Source: Bosea sp. ANAM02 (GTDB taxonomy: Bacteria > Pseudomonadota > Alphaproteobacteria > Rhizobiales > Beijerinckiaceae). From it: 64,000 nucleotides of DNA. Positions within the stretch are counted from its first letter, which is position 1. The number at the start of each line of letters is the position of its first letter. Shown here piece by piece: positions 51,229 to 60,381 of the stretch. A model generated the notes under the pieces. The model was not told the origin of the DNA. It saw nothing but the letters and a program-made list of their open reading frames with translations, and made no database searches. Both the position numbers and the translations under genes were made by a program. The stretch covers positions 2,632,001 through 2,696,000 of the forward strand of contig NZ_AP022848.1 in the NCBI RefSeq assembly GCF_011764485.1, in the 5' to 3' direction.

Positions 51229-52432
51229 GCGGCATGTCCTTGCGCCAGTGATGGAGCGCCTGCGCCGCGGCAAGCAGCGAGGCGAGATTGCGGGAGCCGG
51301 CCACTGGGTTGTCGGCCAGCCCGGCGAGCGGTTTCGGGTCGATGCCGCGCGCCTCGGACGCCTGCACCAGCCATGCGGTCAGCGCAGCGCCTTCGAGCCC
51401 GGCCGGCGCGCGCAAGACCCGCGCGGCGTCCTGCAGCGTCATCGCGATATAGCGCTGCAGGATCGCGGCATGGTGCCCGGCATAGTCGACGAGAGCTGCG
51501 GCATTGCCGATCAGGGCATGCCGGCCGGCATCGAGCCGGCGCGGCGCCGGCAGGGGCGCGCCGAAGCGTCCCATCGCCGCCCAGAGCAGCAATGCGATCG
51601 CTGCGACGATCTGGGCAAGTACGAGATTGAACGGGAATTCATAGAGGAATTTCAGCAGGTTGGGTGGCGATCTTCGGAAGCCGTGGATGGTCTCGTCGAA
51701 GACCAGCGTGCGGCTCCGGCCATCGGCCAAGGCTGCGACCATGTCGCGTACGAAGGCGGCATTCTGGCCCTTGCCGATGCCGTGGTTCTCGATCGGGTCG
51801 GGATCGGCCAGCACCAGCGTCCGGCGATTGCCCTGTCGCAACTCGCCGAGCAGGATGCCGTCCGGGGTCGAGATCAGCGGCGTGAGGTTGGAGCCCTTGA
51901 TGAGCTGGAGCTCGCCCTGCACGGTCGGGTCAGCCGCGGTGATCACCTTGCTGTAGGACGTAGGCGGCTTGGTCCGGACGATATCGCCGCCACTGACCGC
52001 CGCGCTGAGCGCGGCTTGTACACGCAGCACCGGCGCAAGCTCCGCGTGGCCGATCCAGTCCTTGCGCCGCTCGCCCGGGCGCACGGTCCATTTCGGCAGG
52101 ACGAGCAGGATGCGGCCGGCGGTTCCGAGCTTGTTGCGGTTCTCGTCGCTGGCGAGACTGCCTGCCGGCTCGGCGAGGATGAGCACGCCGCTCTCGCCGA
52201 TCGCCTCCAGGGGCCGGTCCTCGGCGCGCAGCGTCCGGTAGCCCAGGCCATCGAGCAGGTCGTGGAAGGCGAGATGGCCGACGGCGGAATTGGAATAGCT
52301 GTTGGCGCCGGATGCGAGGCCCGCCGCCTCGCGCCCGCCCATTCCCGTCAGCAGCAGCGATGCCGCGAAGAGGGTGCAGAGCGCCGCGGCGAGCGCTGCG
52401 AGGACGCGCGGTTGGAAGGTCATTGCCGCCAT
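51197..52432 (-). CDS. DUF4350 domain-containing membrane protein
   Basis: 411 residues. One N-terminal membrane span (about 10-30), then a DUF4350 region near [46 protein letters not shown] and [36 protein letters not shown], and a second span at about 270-290 ([20 protein letters not shown]). Standard member of the MoxR/DUF58 cluster, placed between DUF4129 and MoxR genes with overlaps at both ends. Function is not known. Confidence 0.87.
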   Translation of the reverse strand: MAAMTFQPRVLAALAAALCTLFAASLLLTGMGGREAAGLASGANSYSNSAVGHLAFHDLLDGLGYRTLRAEDRPLEAIGESGVLILAEPAGSLASDENRNKLGTAGRILLVLPKWTVRPGERRKDWIGHAELAPVLRVQAALSAAVSGGDIVRTKPPTSYSKVITAADPTVQGELQLIKGSNLTPLISTPDGILLGELRQGNRRTLVLADPDPIENHGIGKGQNAAFVRDMVAALADGRSRTLVFDETIHGFRRSPPNLLKFLYEFPFNLVLAQIVAAIALLLWAAMGRFGAPLPAPRRLDAGRHALIGNAAALVDYAGHHAAILQRYIAMTLQDAARVLRAPAGLEGAALTAWLVQASEARGIDPKPLAGLADNPVAGSRNLASLLAAAQALHHWRKDMPHGTPRRLDDH

Positions 52433-53103
52433 CAGGCTGCTCCCGTCGCCAGAGAGCGCTTCAGCGTCTCGAACTCCTGCCGGCAGCCGAGATAATCCTG
52501 CTGCCCCGCCGGCCTTCCGCCGAAATAGGTCTGCTCGACCGACCGGACGATGGCGCCGAGCGCGCCGCTTCCCGCCTGCGGCAGGGAGACCTTGCGCAGG
52601 ATCTCCCGGCTCGTCAGCGAAACCGCGAAGCTGGTGCCGAGCCGGAGTTTTATCTCGGCGAGGCTATTCAGCAGCAGCACATGCATGGCCTCGCCATAAT
52701 GCCCCCGGCTGGCGAGGTCGTCGGCTTCGACCTGCGCTTCGTTCATCCGGGCGGAGGCATCGGACGAGCCGGCCGGGAGGTCCGCCGCCCTGATCCGGCG
52801 CGAGCGGCTGAAGGCCGGCAGGCTGTCGCGCAGGGACCAGATCGTCACGGCCACGCCGATGATGACGGCGCCCCAGAGCAGGAGGCGCGCCATGTCGGCC
52901 GAAATGTCGAACTTCAGCCAGTCCAGCCAGCTCGCCGCCTTCGCCTCGGGGGCGGGCATCTGCGTCTGGATGTCGTGGCGGCGGACAGCCTGCCTGACGA
53001 TCTCGCCCGCATCGGTGGCCGCCCGCGCCACGCCGCCGAGCGCGACGGCGCAGAATGCAACGAGCGGGACAGGCAATCGCTTCACAGGCTTTCGAATCCG
53101 CAT
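52432..53103 (-). CDS. DUF4129 domain-containing protein
   Basis: 223 residues. Signal peptide or N-terminal membrane helix (VPLVAFCAVALGGVARA), a second span at about 72-90 (MARLLLWGAVIIGVAVTIWSL), and a C-terminal DUF4129 domain with EADDLASRGHYGEAMHVLLLNSLAEIKLRLGTSFAVSLTSREILRKVSL. First gene of the MoxR cluster; its stop overlaps the DUF4350 start (TGATG). Confidence 0.85.
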   Translation of the reverse strand: MRIRKPVKRLPVPLVAFCAVALGGVARAATDAGEIVRQAVRRHDIQTQMPAPEAKAASWLDWLKFDISADMARLLLWGAVIIGVAVTIWSLRDSLPAFSRSRRIRAADLPAGSSDASARMNEAQVEADDLASRGHYGEAMHVLLLNSLAEIKLRLGTSFAVSLTSREILRKVSLPQAGSGALGAIVRSVEQTYFGGRPAGQQDYLGCRQEFETLKRSLATGAA

Positions 53104-53192
53104 GCGGCCGAAAGCCAGTATGGCGAAGAAATCCGTCGCGCCATAGCCGGGGCATGCGCGGCGGGGCGAGGGGCCCCGCCGGCCTGGTGCCG

Positions 53193-54434
53193 TCAGTTCA
53201 GGCTGGCGCGCTTCATGAAGGTGCCGCCCTTCATGATGACAGGCATGTGCCGGCCCTGTCGGGTCAGCAGCGAGAGGTCCTTCAGCGGATCGCCGTCGAC
53301 GACGATCAGGTCGGCATGGGCGCCGGCCGCGACCGTGCCGATCAGGCCTTCCATCCTCAGGAGCTTGGCCGCGACATGGGTCGCCGAGGCGATGACCTCG
53401 TGGGCCGGCAGGGCGCGGCCGCGGATCACGAACTCCTCGGACTGGTACTTGTGCATCTCGCCGAGCAGGTCGCTGCCATAGGCCATGGTCAGGCCGGCCT
53501 TCTTCATGATGGCGAGCGATTCCATGCCGGCCGAGCGCACGACATCGACCTTGGCGACCGAATCCGGCGGGAAGCCGAGCTTCGGCCCGTCCGAGACCAG
53601 CTTGTCATAGGTCACCAGCGTCGGAACCGCGACGGCGCCCTTGCTGGCCGCGAGCTTCGCCGTCTCGGCCTTGATCAGGTTGCAATGCTCCAGCGAATGC
53701 ACGCCGGCCTCGACGCAGCGGCGGATGGCGTCGTCGGTATAGACATGGGCCGAGACATAGGTGCCGGCCATCCTCGCTTCCTCGACCACGGCCTCGAGTT
53801 CGCTGACGGAGAAACCGAGGAAATGGATCGGGTCGGTCGGCGAGGCGCAGCCGCCATTGGCCATGATCTTGATGAAGTCGGCCCCGCCCTTCAGCTCCTC
53901 GCGCGCGGCGCGGCGGACCTGGTCGACGCCGTCGCAGATGCGGCCGAGCGCGCCGAGGCGATGGCGCTCGATCACGCTCGGGCGGTCGTCATAGCGGCCG
54001 CGGAAATCGGCATGGCCGCCGGTCTGGCTCAGCGCCTTGCCGGAGATGACGAGGCGCGGTGTCGGGAAATCGCCTTCCTCCGTCGCCTGCTTCAGGCCGA
54101 AATCGGCGCCGCCGACATCGCGCACCGTGGTGAAGCCGCGCATCAGCATCGCCCGCATGATCCCGAAGGAGCGGGCGGTGACCAGCGAATCCGGCAGGCG
54201 GGAATTGGCGCCGAGATCGGCGACGCCGGCCACGACATGGACATGGGCGTCGATCAGGCCGGGCATCAGCGTCCTGCCCTTGAGATCGACGACCTTGGCC
54301 TTGGCCGAGGTTACGGATTTGCCGACCTCGCGGATGGTGCTGCCCTCGACGAGGACGCTGACGGGCGCGCCCGCTTCCGGCGCCGAGCCGTCGACGATGC
54401 GGGCATTGGTGAACAGGGTGGAAGCCACTTGCAT
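53193..54434 (-). CDS. Amidohydrolase family protein (imidazolonepropionase/prolidase-like)
   Basis: 413 residues. Metal-site motif LMPGLIDAHVHVVAGVAD with His-x-His at about 63-65. Later YVSAHVYTDDAIRRCVEAGVHSLEHCNLI and the active-site Asp in MAYGSDLLGEMHKYQSEEF. The end, GTVAAGAHADLIVVDGDPLKDLSLL, is typical of subtype III amidohydrolases acting on Xaa-Pro dipeptides or cyclic amides. No signal peptide, so cytoplasmic. Last gene after the Liv transporter and GAF genes, suggesting it hydrolyses an imported compound. Confidence 0.87.
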   Translation of the reverse strand: MQVASTLFTNARIVDGSAPEAGAPVSVLVEGSTIREVGKSVTSAKAKVVDLKGRTLMPGLIDAHVHVVAGVADLGANSRLPDSLVTARSFGIMRAMLMRGFTTVRDVGGADFGLKQATEEGDFPTPRLVISGKALSQTGGHADFRGRYDDRPSVIERHRLGALGRICDGVDQVRRAAREELKGGADFIKIMANGGCASPTDPIHFLGFSVSELEAVVEEARMAGTYVSAHVYTDDAIRRCVEAGVHSLEHCNLIKAETAKLAASKGAVAVPTLVTYDKLVSDGPKLGFPPDSVAKVDVVRSAGMESLAIMKKAGLTMAYGSDLLGEMHKYQSEEFVIRGRALPAHEVIASATHVAAKLLRMEGLIGTVAAGAHADLIVVDGDPLKDLSLLTRQGRHMPVIMKGGTFMKRASLN

Positions 54435-54468
54435 GTTCCTTCAGTCAGGATGCGTCGGGGAAACGGGA

Positions 54469-54957
54469 TCAGGCGGCCTTGTTGGCGGCGCGCGCGGCAA
54501 GGAAGGCCGGCACCAGCAGCGGCGCGAGCCGCTCGACCGGCGCGACATGCTCCTCGCGGTAATGGTGCTCGGGCGCGAGCAGATTGATCGTGCCGACGAC
54601 CTTGCCGTCATAGATCGCGGGGATGTTGATCACGGAGCCGAGCCCCATGCTCTCGATCAATTCATGGTCGAAGAAGGCCCAGCGGATGCCGGCCTTGTCC
54701 TTGCCGAGATAGGGCTGGCGGCCGTCGAGCACATGCTTGCCCCAGGGCGTCGGGCCCATCGTCTTGCGGCCGGAGACCGGATACTCCGCCGGCCGGTTGG
54801 AATAGATGCGCGCGACCTCCTGCCCGTCGACATAGAGCAGCGTGAACAATTCGTGGCCGACGAGGCGGCGGGTGATGTCCTCGAAGGCCTTGAACACCGT
54901 GTCGGGCTGGCCGGGCTCCCTGATGAGGGCGGAGAGGGTGGCGAGATCGTCGGACAT
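54469..54957 (-). CDS. Free-standing GAF domain protein
   Basis: 162 residues made almost entirely of one GAF domain: LLYVDGQEVARIYSNRPAEYPVSGRKTMGPTPWGKHVLDGRQPYLGKDKAGIRWAFFDHELIESMGLGSVINIPAIYDGKVVGTINLLAPEHHY, taken as pattern segments. No output domain is fused. It may bind a small ligand or act catalytically, as some single-GAF proteins reduce methionine sulfoxide, but the cysteines those enzymes need are missing here (no Cys in the protein). It lies in the Liv transporter operon between livM and the amidohydrolase gene. Confidence 0.85.
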   Translation of the reverse strand: MSDDLATLSALIREPGQPDTVFKAFEDITRRLVGHELFTLLYVDGQEVARIYSNRPAEYPVSGRKTMGPTPWGKHVLDGRQPYLGKDKAGIRWAFFDHELIESMGLGSVINIPAIYDGKVVGTINLLAPEHHYREEHVAPVERLAPLLVPAFLAARAANKAA

Positions 54958-54972
54958 GGGCAGGCCTTCGGT

Positions 54973-55884
54973 TTAAGCGGCGGTCGGAGGGACCGGCGCC
55001 TTCGGGATGCACTCGGGCAGGATGCCCTGCGGCTTGAGATGCAGGACGAGGATGAGGGCGATGCCGATCAGCATCTCGCGCATGGCCGCGAGCTGGACCG
55101 GTTGCAGGCCCGGCACCCATTCGGTGACGAAGCGGGTCGCCTCCAGGAAGATCACGACGAGATAGGCGCCGAGCACGGCCCCGCTCGGGCGCCCGACGCC
55201 GCCGGCCGTGACGGCGAGGAAGATGTAGATCGTGATCAGCGGCTGGAAATGGTCAGGCGAGACATAGGACTGGAAATGCGCGTAGAGCGCCCCCGCCAGC
55301 GCTGCGATCGCGGCCGAAAGCGCGAAGGCCTGGAGCTTGAAGCGCAAGACCGGCTTGCCGGCGAAGGCGGCGAGCTGCTGGTCCTCGCGGATCGCCTTGA
55401 GCGCCCGGCCATAGGGCGAGGCGTCGAGCCGGCGCAGCAGCGCCCAGACGACCACCAGAACCAGCGTGGCGAGGCCGAGATAGAAATAGGCGAAGTTCTG
55501 TGTGCCGAGCTCGGCCTTGAGCGGCGCCTTGATGCCGGAGATGCCGTCCGAGCCGTTGGTCAGCCAGCGTTCGTTCAGCGCCACGAGCCGGATGACCTCG
55601 GCAAAACCCAGCGTGACGATGGCGAGATAGTCGTCGCGCAGGCGCAGCGTCGCGAAGGTGACGACGAGGCCGACCGCGGCTCCCACGACCAGCGCCGCGC
55701 CCCAGCCGATCAAGACCGGCGCGCCGGCCCCCGTCGCCAGCGCCGAGGCATAGGCGCCGACCGCGAAGAAGCCGGCGAGACCCAGATTGACCAGGCCCGC
55801 GCCGCCCCAGATCAGGTTGAGGCTGAGCGCGAGCAGGCCGTAGATGGCGCAGAGCGTCAGGGTGAAGATCAGATAGGACAGCAT
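54973..55884 (-). CDS. livM: Branched-chain-type ABC transporter permease LivM
   Basis: 303 residues, about eight to nine helices, with the family motifs LSLNLIWGGAGLVNLGLAGFFAVGAYASALA, RLRDDYLAIVTLGFAEVIRLVALN, SPYGRALKAIREDQQLAAFAGKPVLRFKLQAFALSAAIAALAGALYAHF. ATG 55884 overlaps the livH stop. The upstream extension of the open frame is livH antisense or shadow. Confidence 0.93.
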   Translation of the reverse strand: MLSYLIFTLTLCAIYGLLALSLNLIWGGAGLVNLGLAGFFAVGAYASALATGAGAPVLIGWGAALVVGAAVGLVVTFATLRLRDDYLAIVTLGFAEVIRLVALNERWLTNGSDGISGIKAPLKAELGTQNFAYFYLGLATLVLVVVWALLRRLDASPYGRALKAIREDQQLAAFAGKPVLRFKLQAFALSAAIAALAGALYAHFQSYVSPDHFQPLITIYIFLAVTAGGVGRPSGAVLGAYLVVIFLEATRFVTEWVPGLQPVQLAAMREMLIGIALILVLHLKPQGILPECIPKAPVPPTAA

Positions 55885-56747
55885 CAGGCGGCCCTTTCCC
55901 CGAGGATGCCGCGCGGGCGGAAGGTGAGCATCAGCAGGATCGCGACGAAGCCGACGCCGGTGCGATAGGTCGCGGGCACGACGAGCAGTGCCAGCTCCTC
56001 GGCGATGCCGAGCATCAGGGCGCCGACGACCGCGCCGGGGATCGAGCCGAGCCCACCTAGTACGGCGGCTGCGAAGACCGAGAGCAGCACGCGATAGCCG
56101 GTCAGCGGGTCGATCGAGGTGTCGAGCCCGATCAGCACGCCGCCCACGCCGGTCAATCCGGCGCCGATGAAGATCGTGACGATCGCGATCTTCGCGGGGT
56201 CGATTCCTTTCAGCCGGGCGAGGTCGGGATTGTCGGCGACGGCGCGCATCGCCTTGCCGAAGCGGGTATAGCGCAGGAACAGGAACATCGCCGCCATGAT
56301 CGCGACCGCCAGCAGCAGGCTCTGGAGCTGCTGCGGGCCGATGCGCAGATCGCCGAAGCGCATGTCGCGCGCGATCGGCAGGTCGTAGCCGCGCATCTCG
56401 TTGCCGAAGATGAAGCGGACGATGTTCTCCAGCACGAGATTGAGCGCGATCGAGGCGATGGCGACGATCAGCGCGCCGTTGTTGCGCAGGCGCTTCAGCG
56501 AGGTCTCTTCCGCGACGACGCCAATGAGCCCCGTCACCGCGAAGGCGACGAGGAGCGCGGCCGGCACCGGCAGCGCCATCGCGACATTCGCCCACCAGGC
56601 GGCGAAGGCGCCGATGGTCGCATAGGCCGCGATGGCGAAGTTCGGATAGCGCAGCACCGCGAAGATGGCGGAGAAGCCGATGGCCGGGACGGCGATCAGC
56701 GTCCCGGTCATCACCCCGTTGACGAGCGCCTGCAGCAACTGGCTCAC
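55884..56747 (-). CDS. livH: Branched-chain-type ABC transporter permease LivH
   Basis: 287 residues. Motifs VNGVMTGTLIAVPAIGFSAIFAVLRYPNFAIAAYATIGAFAAWW and RYTRFGKAMRAVADNPDLARLKGIDPAKIAIVTIFIGAGLTGVGGVLIGL, ending RPRGILGERAA. The start is GTG 56747, overlapping the binding-protein stop (GTGA); the ATG at 56837 lies inside that gene and is not credible. Confidence 0.92.
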   Translation of the reverse strand: MSQLLQALVNGVMTGTLIAVPAIGFSAIFAVLRYPNFAIAAYATIGAFAAWWANVAMALPVPAALLVAFAVTGLIGVVAEETSLKRLRNNGALIVAIASIALNLVLENIVRFIFGNEMRGYDLPIARDMRFGDLRIGPQQLQSLLLAVAIMAAMFLFLRYTRFGKAMRAVADNPDLARLKGIDPAKIAIVTIFIGAGLTGVGGVLIGLDTSIDPLTGYRVLLSVFAAAVLGGLGSIPGAVVGALMLGIAEELALLVVPATYRTGVGFVAILLMLTFRPRGILGERAA

Positions 56748-57949
56748 GCGATCTTCACCAGCGCGAGCTTGCCGTCCCGGACCTGCTCGTAGCGGAACTG
56801 GCAATCGGCGATGTCGCCGGTTTCGGTGAAGTCGCACGGACCGCTGGCACCGTCATAGTCCACGGGCTGCTTGGCGGCGATCGCCTTGAGCCCGTCGAGC
56901 GCGTTGTCGACCTTGGCGCCGCCCTGCGCCTGGCTGACCTTGCGCACCGCATCCTTGATCGCGGTGCCCGATGCATCGCCGGCCAGCGCGATCGCCATCA
57001 GGATCAGGTTGATCTGGTCGTAGACCTGGGTGGTGTAGGGATCGGGCGAGGCGACGCCGATCATCTTGACCAACCGTGCATAGGCCTTCGAGCCCTCGGC
57101 CGGCGAAGGTGCGATGGTGAAGGTCTTGTCGACCACCTCGGCCGGCACGCTCTCGACCAGCTTCTGGTTGACCGCATAGCCGAAGGCGACCTTCAGCCCG
57201 GAATAGCCGGCGCGATAGGCGTCCTTGAGCATGACGGCGGTATCGGGCGTGTAGCCACCGAAGATGATCGCGTCGGGCTTGAAGCGCAGCACCTCGTCGA
57301 TCTCGCTGCGATAGGCCGGCTTCTTGTCGTCATAGATCAGCGAGCCGGTCTCGCCGCCGGCCTTCTTCACGGCCTCGGTGATGTTGTCGAACTGGCTCTT
57401 GGCGAAGGGCGTCTGCGGCGAGACGAAGAAGACGCGCTTGGCCTTCTCGGCAACGCAGAACTCGCCGAACTTGCGGCCCTGCAGGGTCGTGTTTGGCTGG
57501 GTGCGGATCAGGTAGCCCTGATGCGGCAGCTGCGTGATCGAATCGGCACCGGAGACGGTTGCGAGGAACGTCTTCGATTCCCAGCAGAGCGGCGCCACCG
57601 CGGTGGTGACCGACGAGGCCCAGGTGCCGACGATCGCCGAGACCTTGTCGACGTCGATCAGCTTGCGGGCGGCGCGCACGCCGGCTTCCGGGTTGGTCTG
57701 GTCGTCTTCCGAGATCAGTTCGACCTTGCGACCGAGCACGCCGCCGGCGGCATTGACCTCGTCGATCACGGCCTTCACCGCCTTGACCATGACCGGGCCA
57801 TAGGGGCCGCCGGCGCCGGTGAGCGGCGTCAGGGTGCCGATCCTGATCGGCGAGCCCTGGGCGAGCGCGCGGCCGGGCAGGGCGGAGAGGCCGGCAAGCG
57901 CTGCGGCGCCTGCCAGAAGCGTGCGGCGATCGGTCGTGAACTCAGTCAT
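56744..57949 (-). CDS. Branched-chain-type ABC transporter substrate-binding protein
   Basis: 401 residues. Twin-arginine-like signal DRRTLLAGAAALAGLSALPGRALAQ, then the family-6 SBP pattern PIRIGTLTPLTGAGGPYGPVMVKAVKAVIDEVNAAGGVLGRKVELISEDDQTNPEAGVRAARKLIDVDKVSAIVGTWASSVTTAV. It binds branched-chain amino acids, amides or other small polar solutes. The neighbouring amidohydrolase suggests a cyclic or N-substituted amino compound, which is inference. Confidence 0.92.
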   Translation of the reverse strand: MTEFTTDRRTLLAGAAALAGLSALPGRALAQGSPIRIGTLTPLTGAGGPYGPVMVKAVKAVIDEVNAAGGVLGRKVELISEDDQTNPEAGVRAARKLIDVDKVSAIVGTWASSVTTAVAPLCWESKTFLATVSGADSITQLPHQGYLIRTQPNTTLQGRKFGEFCVAEKAKRVFFVSPQTPFAKSQFDNITEAVKKAGGETGSLIYDDKKPAYRSEIDEVLRFKPDAIIFGGYTPDTAVMLKDAYRAGYSGLKVAFGYAVNQKLVESVPAEVVDKTFTIAPSPAEGSKAYARLVKMIGVASPDPYTTQVYDQINLILMAIALAGDASGTAIKDAVRKVSQAQGGAKVDNALDGLKAIAAKQPVDYDGASGPCDFTETGDIADCQFRYEQVRDGKLALVKIA

Positions 57950-57996
57950 GATGTTCCCCTGTTGTCTTGTTGGTTTGCTGTCGTGTCGGCGTCGTC

Positions 57997-58719
57997 CTAG
58001 CCGCCGAGGAAGAGGCGGCGGATTTCGGGGTCGGTGGCGAGCGCGGGGCCTGCGCCCTCGCGGCTGTTGCGGCCGGAGACCAGCACATAGCCGCGCGTCG
58101 AGATCTGCAGCGCTTCGAGCGCGTGCTGCTCGACCATCAGGATCGGCAGGCCGCCCTTGTTGAGCGAGACGATGGCGTCGAACAGCTCGTCGGCAGCCTT
58201 GGGAGAGAGACCCGCCGTCGGCTCGTCGAGCAGCAGCAGGGCAGGGGCGTTCATCAGCCCCATCGCCATGGCGAGGATCTGGCGCTGGCCGCCCGAGAGC
58301 GTACGCGCCAGCGCCTTGCGCTTCTCGGCCAGCATCGGATAGCGCGCGTACATCTGTTCGCTGCGCTCCCCGACCTTGCCCGGCTCCTGGAAGCCGCTGA
58401 TCTCGAGGTTTTCCGCGACCGTCATCGCGCCGAAGACATTGCGCTCCTGCGGCACGAAGCCGATGCCGGACCTGGCCCGGCCGAGCGCATTCTCGCGGGT
58501 GACGTCGCCGCCTTTCAGCTTGATCGTGCCGTCGCGCGCCTTGACGAGGCCCGCGATGGTCTTGAGCAATGTCGACTTGCCGGCGCCGTTCGGCCCGATG
58601 ATCGAGACGATCTCGCCGGGAGCGACCGTGAGCGAAGTCCCCTTCAGAATCTGCTCGGCCGCGCCATAGCCGGCGACGATGCCGTCGACGGCGAGCAGCT
58701 TGCCCTGTGCCGCGCTCAA
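57997..58719 (-). CDS. livF: Branched-chain-type ABC transporter ATP-binding protein LivF
   Basis: 240 residues. Walker A GPNGAGKST, VGFVPQERNVFGAMTVAENLEI (the LivF Q-loop form), signature LSGGQRQILAMAMGLM, Walker B LLLLDEPTAGLSPKAADELF. The start codon is TTG 58719, overlapping the livG stop (TTGA); no ATG is nearby. The end is EIRRLFLGG. Confidence 0.93.
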   Translation of the reverse strand: MSAAQGKLLAVDGIVAGYGAAEQILKGTSLTVAPGEIVSIIGPNGAGKSTLLKTIAGLVKARDGTIKLKGGDVTRENALGRARSGIGFVPQERNVFGAMTVAENLEISGFQEPGKVGERSEQMYARYPMLAEKRKALARTLSGGQRQILAMAMGLMNAPALLLLDEPTAGLSPKAADELFDAIVSLNKGGLPILMVEQHALEALQISTRGYVLVSGRNSREGAGPALATDPEIRRLFLGG

Positions 58720-59480
58720 TGACGCCTCCCGAGATAGGCTTCCTGCACGCGGGTGTCAGCGGCGACCTCGTCGAACGACCCTTGAGTCAGCGTCTTGCCC
58801 TCGGCCATGACGACGACGGGCGCGCAGAGCTTTCGGATCAGCCCCATGTCGTGCTCGATCAGGCAGATCGTCAAACCGTCGCGGTTGAGACCTACGAGAT
58901 GCTCGGCGATCTGCTCGGTCAGGCTTGGATTGACGCCCGCCATCGGCTCGTCGAGCAGCAGCAGCTTCGGCTCGGCCATCAGCGCGCGGCCGATCTCGAC
59001 CAGCTTCTTCTGGCCGCCGGAAAGGGCGGTGACGGGATTGTCGAGCACATGGTCGAGCTTGAGCCTTCGTGCGATGCCGAAGGCGCGCTCGGAGAGTTCG
59101 GCTTCACGCCGCCTGGCCCCGCCCGTGCCGATCAGCCCGGCCAGCAGGCCCTCGCCCGGCTGGTCGGCGCCGTAGAGCATCAGGTGCTGGAAGACGCTGA
59201 GCTTGGGAAAGCCGCGCGCGAGCTGGAAGGAGCGGACAAGTCCCGCCGCGACGAGCTTCTCCGGCGGCATCCCCGCCGTCTCGGTCGCCCCGAGCCGGAC
59301 CGAGCCCGCCTGCGGCCGGTAAAGCCCGGATACCGCGTTGAACAGGGTCGACTTGCCGGCGCCGTTCGGCCCGATCAGGCCGGTGAAGGAGCCTTGAGGC
59401 ACCGCGAAATCGACGCCGCGCAGAACCTGCACGCCGTAGAAGCCGAGCGTCAGCCCCTGGATGGTCAGTGCTGCCGTCAT
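58716..59480 (-). CDS. livG: Branched-chain-type ABC transporter ATP-binding protein LivG
   Basis: 254 residues. Walker A GPNGAGKST, VRSFQLARGFPKLSVFQHLML, signature LSGGQKKLVEIGRALMAEPKLLLLDEPMAGVNPSLTEQI, and the LivG C-terminus EGKTLTQGSFDEVAADTRVQEAYLG. ATG 59480 lies 10 bp after the TetR gene, so regulator and transporter are probably one transcript. Confidence 0.93.
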   Translation of the reverse strand: MTAALTIQGLTLGFYGVQVLRGVDFAVPQGSFTGLIGPNGAGKSTLFNAVSGLYRPQAGSVRLGATETAGMPPEKLVAAGLVRSFQLARGFPKLSVFQHLMLYGADQPGEGLLAGLIGTGGARRREAELSERAFGIARRLKLDHVLDNPVTALSGGQKKLVEIGRALMAEPKLLLLDEPMAGVNPSLTEQIAEHLVGLNRDGLTICLIEHDMGLIRKLCAPVVVMAEGKTLTQGSFDEVAADTRVQEAYLGRRH

Positions 59481-59490
59481 GCCGCCGCCG

Positions 59491-60147
59491 TCATGCCGCT
59501 ACCGTCTTGCGCCTGCCGGCGAGGGCGGCTGCGGGTTTCATCGGGAAATGCTGCCGGACCTGCTGCTTCCAGAAGCCGAGCAGGCCGTCGTAATAGGCGG
59601 GGTCGTTCGGGCGCAGCACGGTCTGGCTGATCATGCCGCGGACCAGGCACATCGTCGCGTTCATGACGGTGCGGGTATGGTCCGGGGCCGTGCCGGCGCG
59701 GGCCGCGAGCGCGGTCCAGACCGCATCGAGCCCTGCATGGAATTCCTTGACCGTCGGTATGAGATCGGCACGGAAAGCCGGGTTGTGGCGCGCTTCCGGC
59801 AGATATTCCATCGTCACGTAGAACAGCCGGTCGTCCATCATCTCCCAGATGTAGTCGACGATCTCGTCGCTGGAGCCGCCCCGCGCCATGAAGTCCTCGG
59901 CGAAGCGGTGCAGGCCGCGCGCCGCCTTGGCCAGCATGTCGGCGATGGAAGCGCTGATGATCGCCTCGCGCCCGGCGAAATGATGGGTCAGCGCGCCCCT
60001 GGAGACGCCGGCGACGCGGGCGATCTCGGGCGTCGTGGTGCGGGCGAGCCCCTGGTCGTGCAGCAGGTCGATGGTCGCGTTCATCAGCCGCGCGGAGGTC
60101 TCCGCGCTGCGTTCCTTCTGCGATCGTCGCTTGCCGGTGCCGCTCAT
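59491..60147 (-). CDS. TetR family transcriptional regulator
   Basis: 218 residues. N-terminal HTH: MNATIDLLHDQGLARTTTPEIARVAGVSRGALTHHFAGREAIISAS, then a helical ligand domain with a BetI/PsrA-like layout. First gene of the minus-strand Liv operon, which it presumably represses or activates via the palindrome at 60197-60214. Confidence 0.9.
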   Translation of the reverse strand: MSGTGKRRSQKERSAETSARLMNATIDLLHDQGLARTTTPEIARVAGVSRGALTHHFAGREAIISASIADMLAKAARGLHRFAEDFMARGGSSDEIVDYIWEMMDDRLFYVTMEYLPEARHNPAFRADLIPTVKEFHAGLDAVWTALAARAGTAPDHTRTVMNATMCLVRGMISQTVLRPNDPAYYDGLLGFWKQQVRQHFPMKPAAALAGRRKTVAA

Positions 60148-60196
60148 TCCGACCTCGCTCCCCTTGACGATGGGGAAACCGTGCGACTCAACTTAC

Positions 60197-60214
60197 AAAC
60201 AGTCAAGCCTGTTT
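60197..60214. promoter_or_regulatory. AAACAG-N6-CTGTTT palindrome, candidate TetR operator
   Basis: A perfect 6-bp inverted repeat 50 bp upstream of the TetR start, overlapping a minus-strand TTGACT hexamer (-35-like). Position, A/T content and symmetry fit TetR autoregulation; no consensus was compared. Confidence 0.5.
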
Positions 60215-60261
60215 TTGAAGAGGGCGGATCCACGCCGTCATTCTCGAGCGGAACGGATTGT

Positions 60262-60356
60262 CGTCATGGTCGGGCCTGTCCCAACCATCCACGCCTTCAC
60301 CGATGCAGAGTTGCGTTCAAGACGTGGATGCTCGCCATAAGGGCGAGCATGACGTG
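60262..60356. repeat. Degenerate palindromic intergenic repeat, copy 7
   Basis: TCATGGTCGGGCCTGTCCCAACCATCCACG followed by CGTGGATGCTCGCCATAAGGGCGAGCATGACG, which can form two adjacent stems: ATCCACG/CGTGGAT and GCTCGCC-N4-GGGCGAGC. It shares GTCATGGTCGGGCCTG with the element at 62453-62567. It lies between the TetR promoter and the convergent-side end of the peptidase gene. Confidence 0.5.
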
Positions 60357-60381
60357 AGTAAGAGACGCTTCGAAAAAACTC

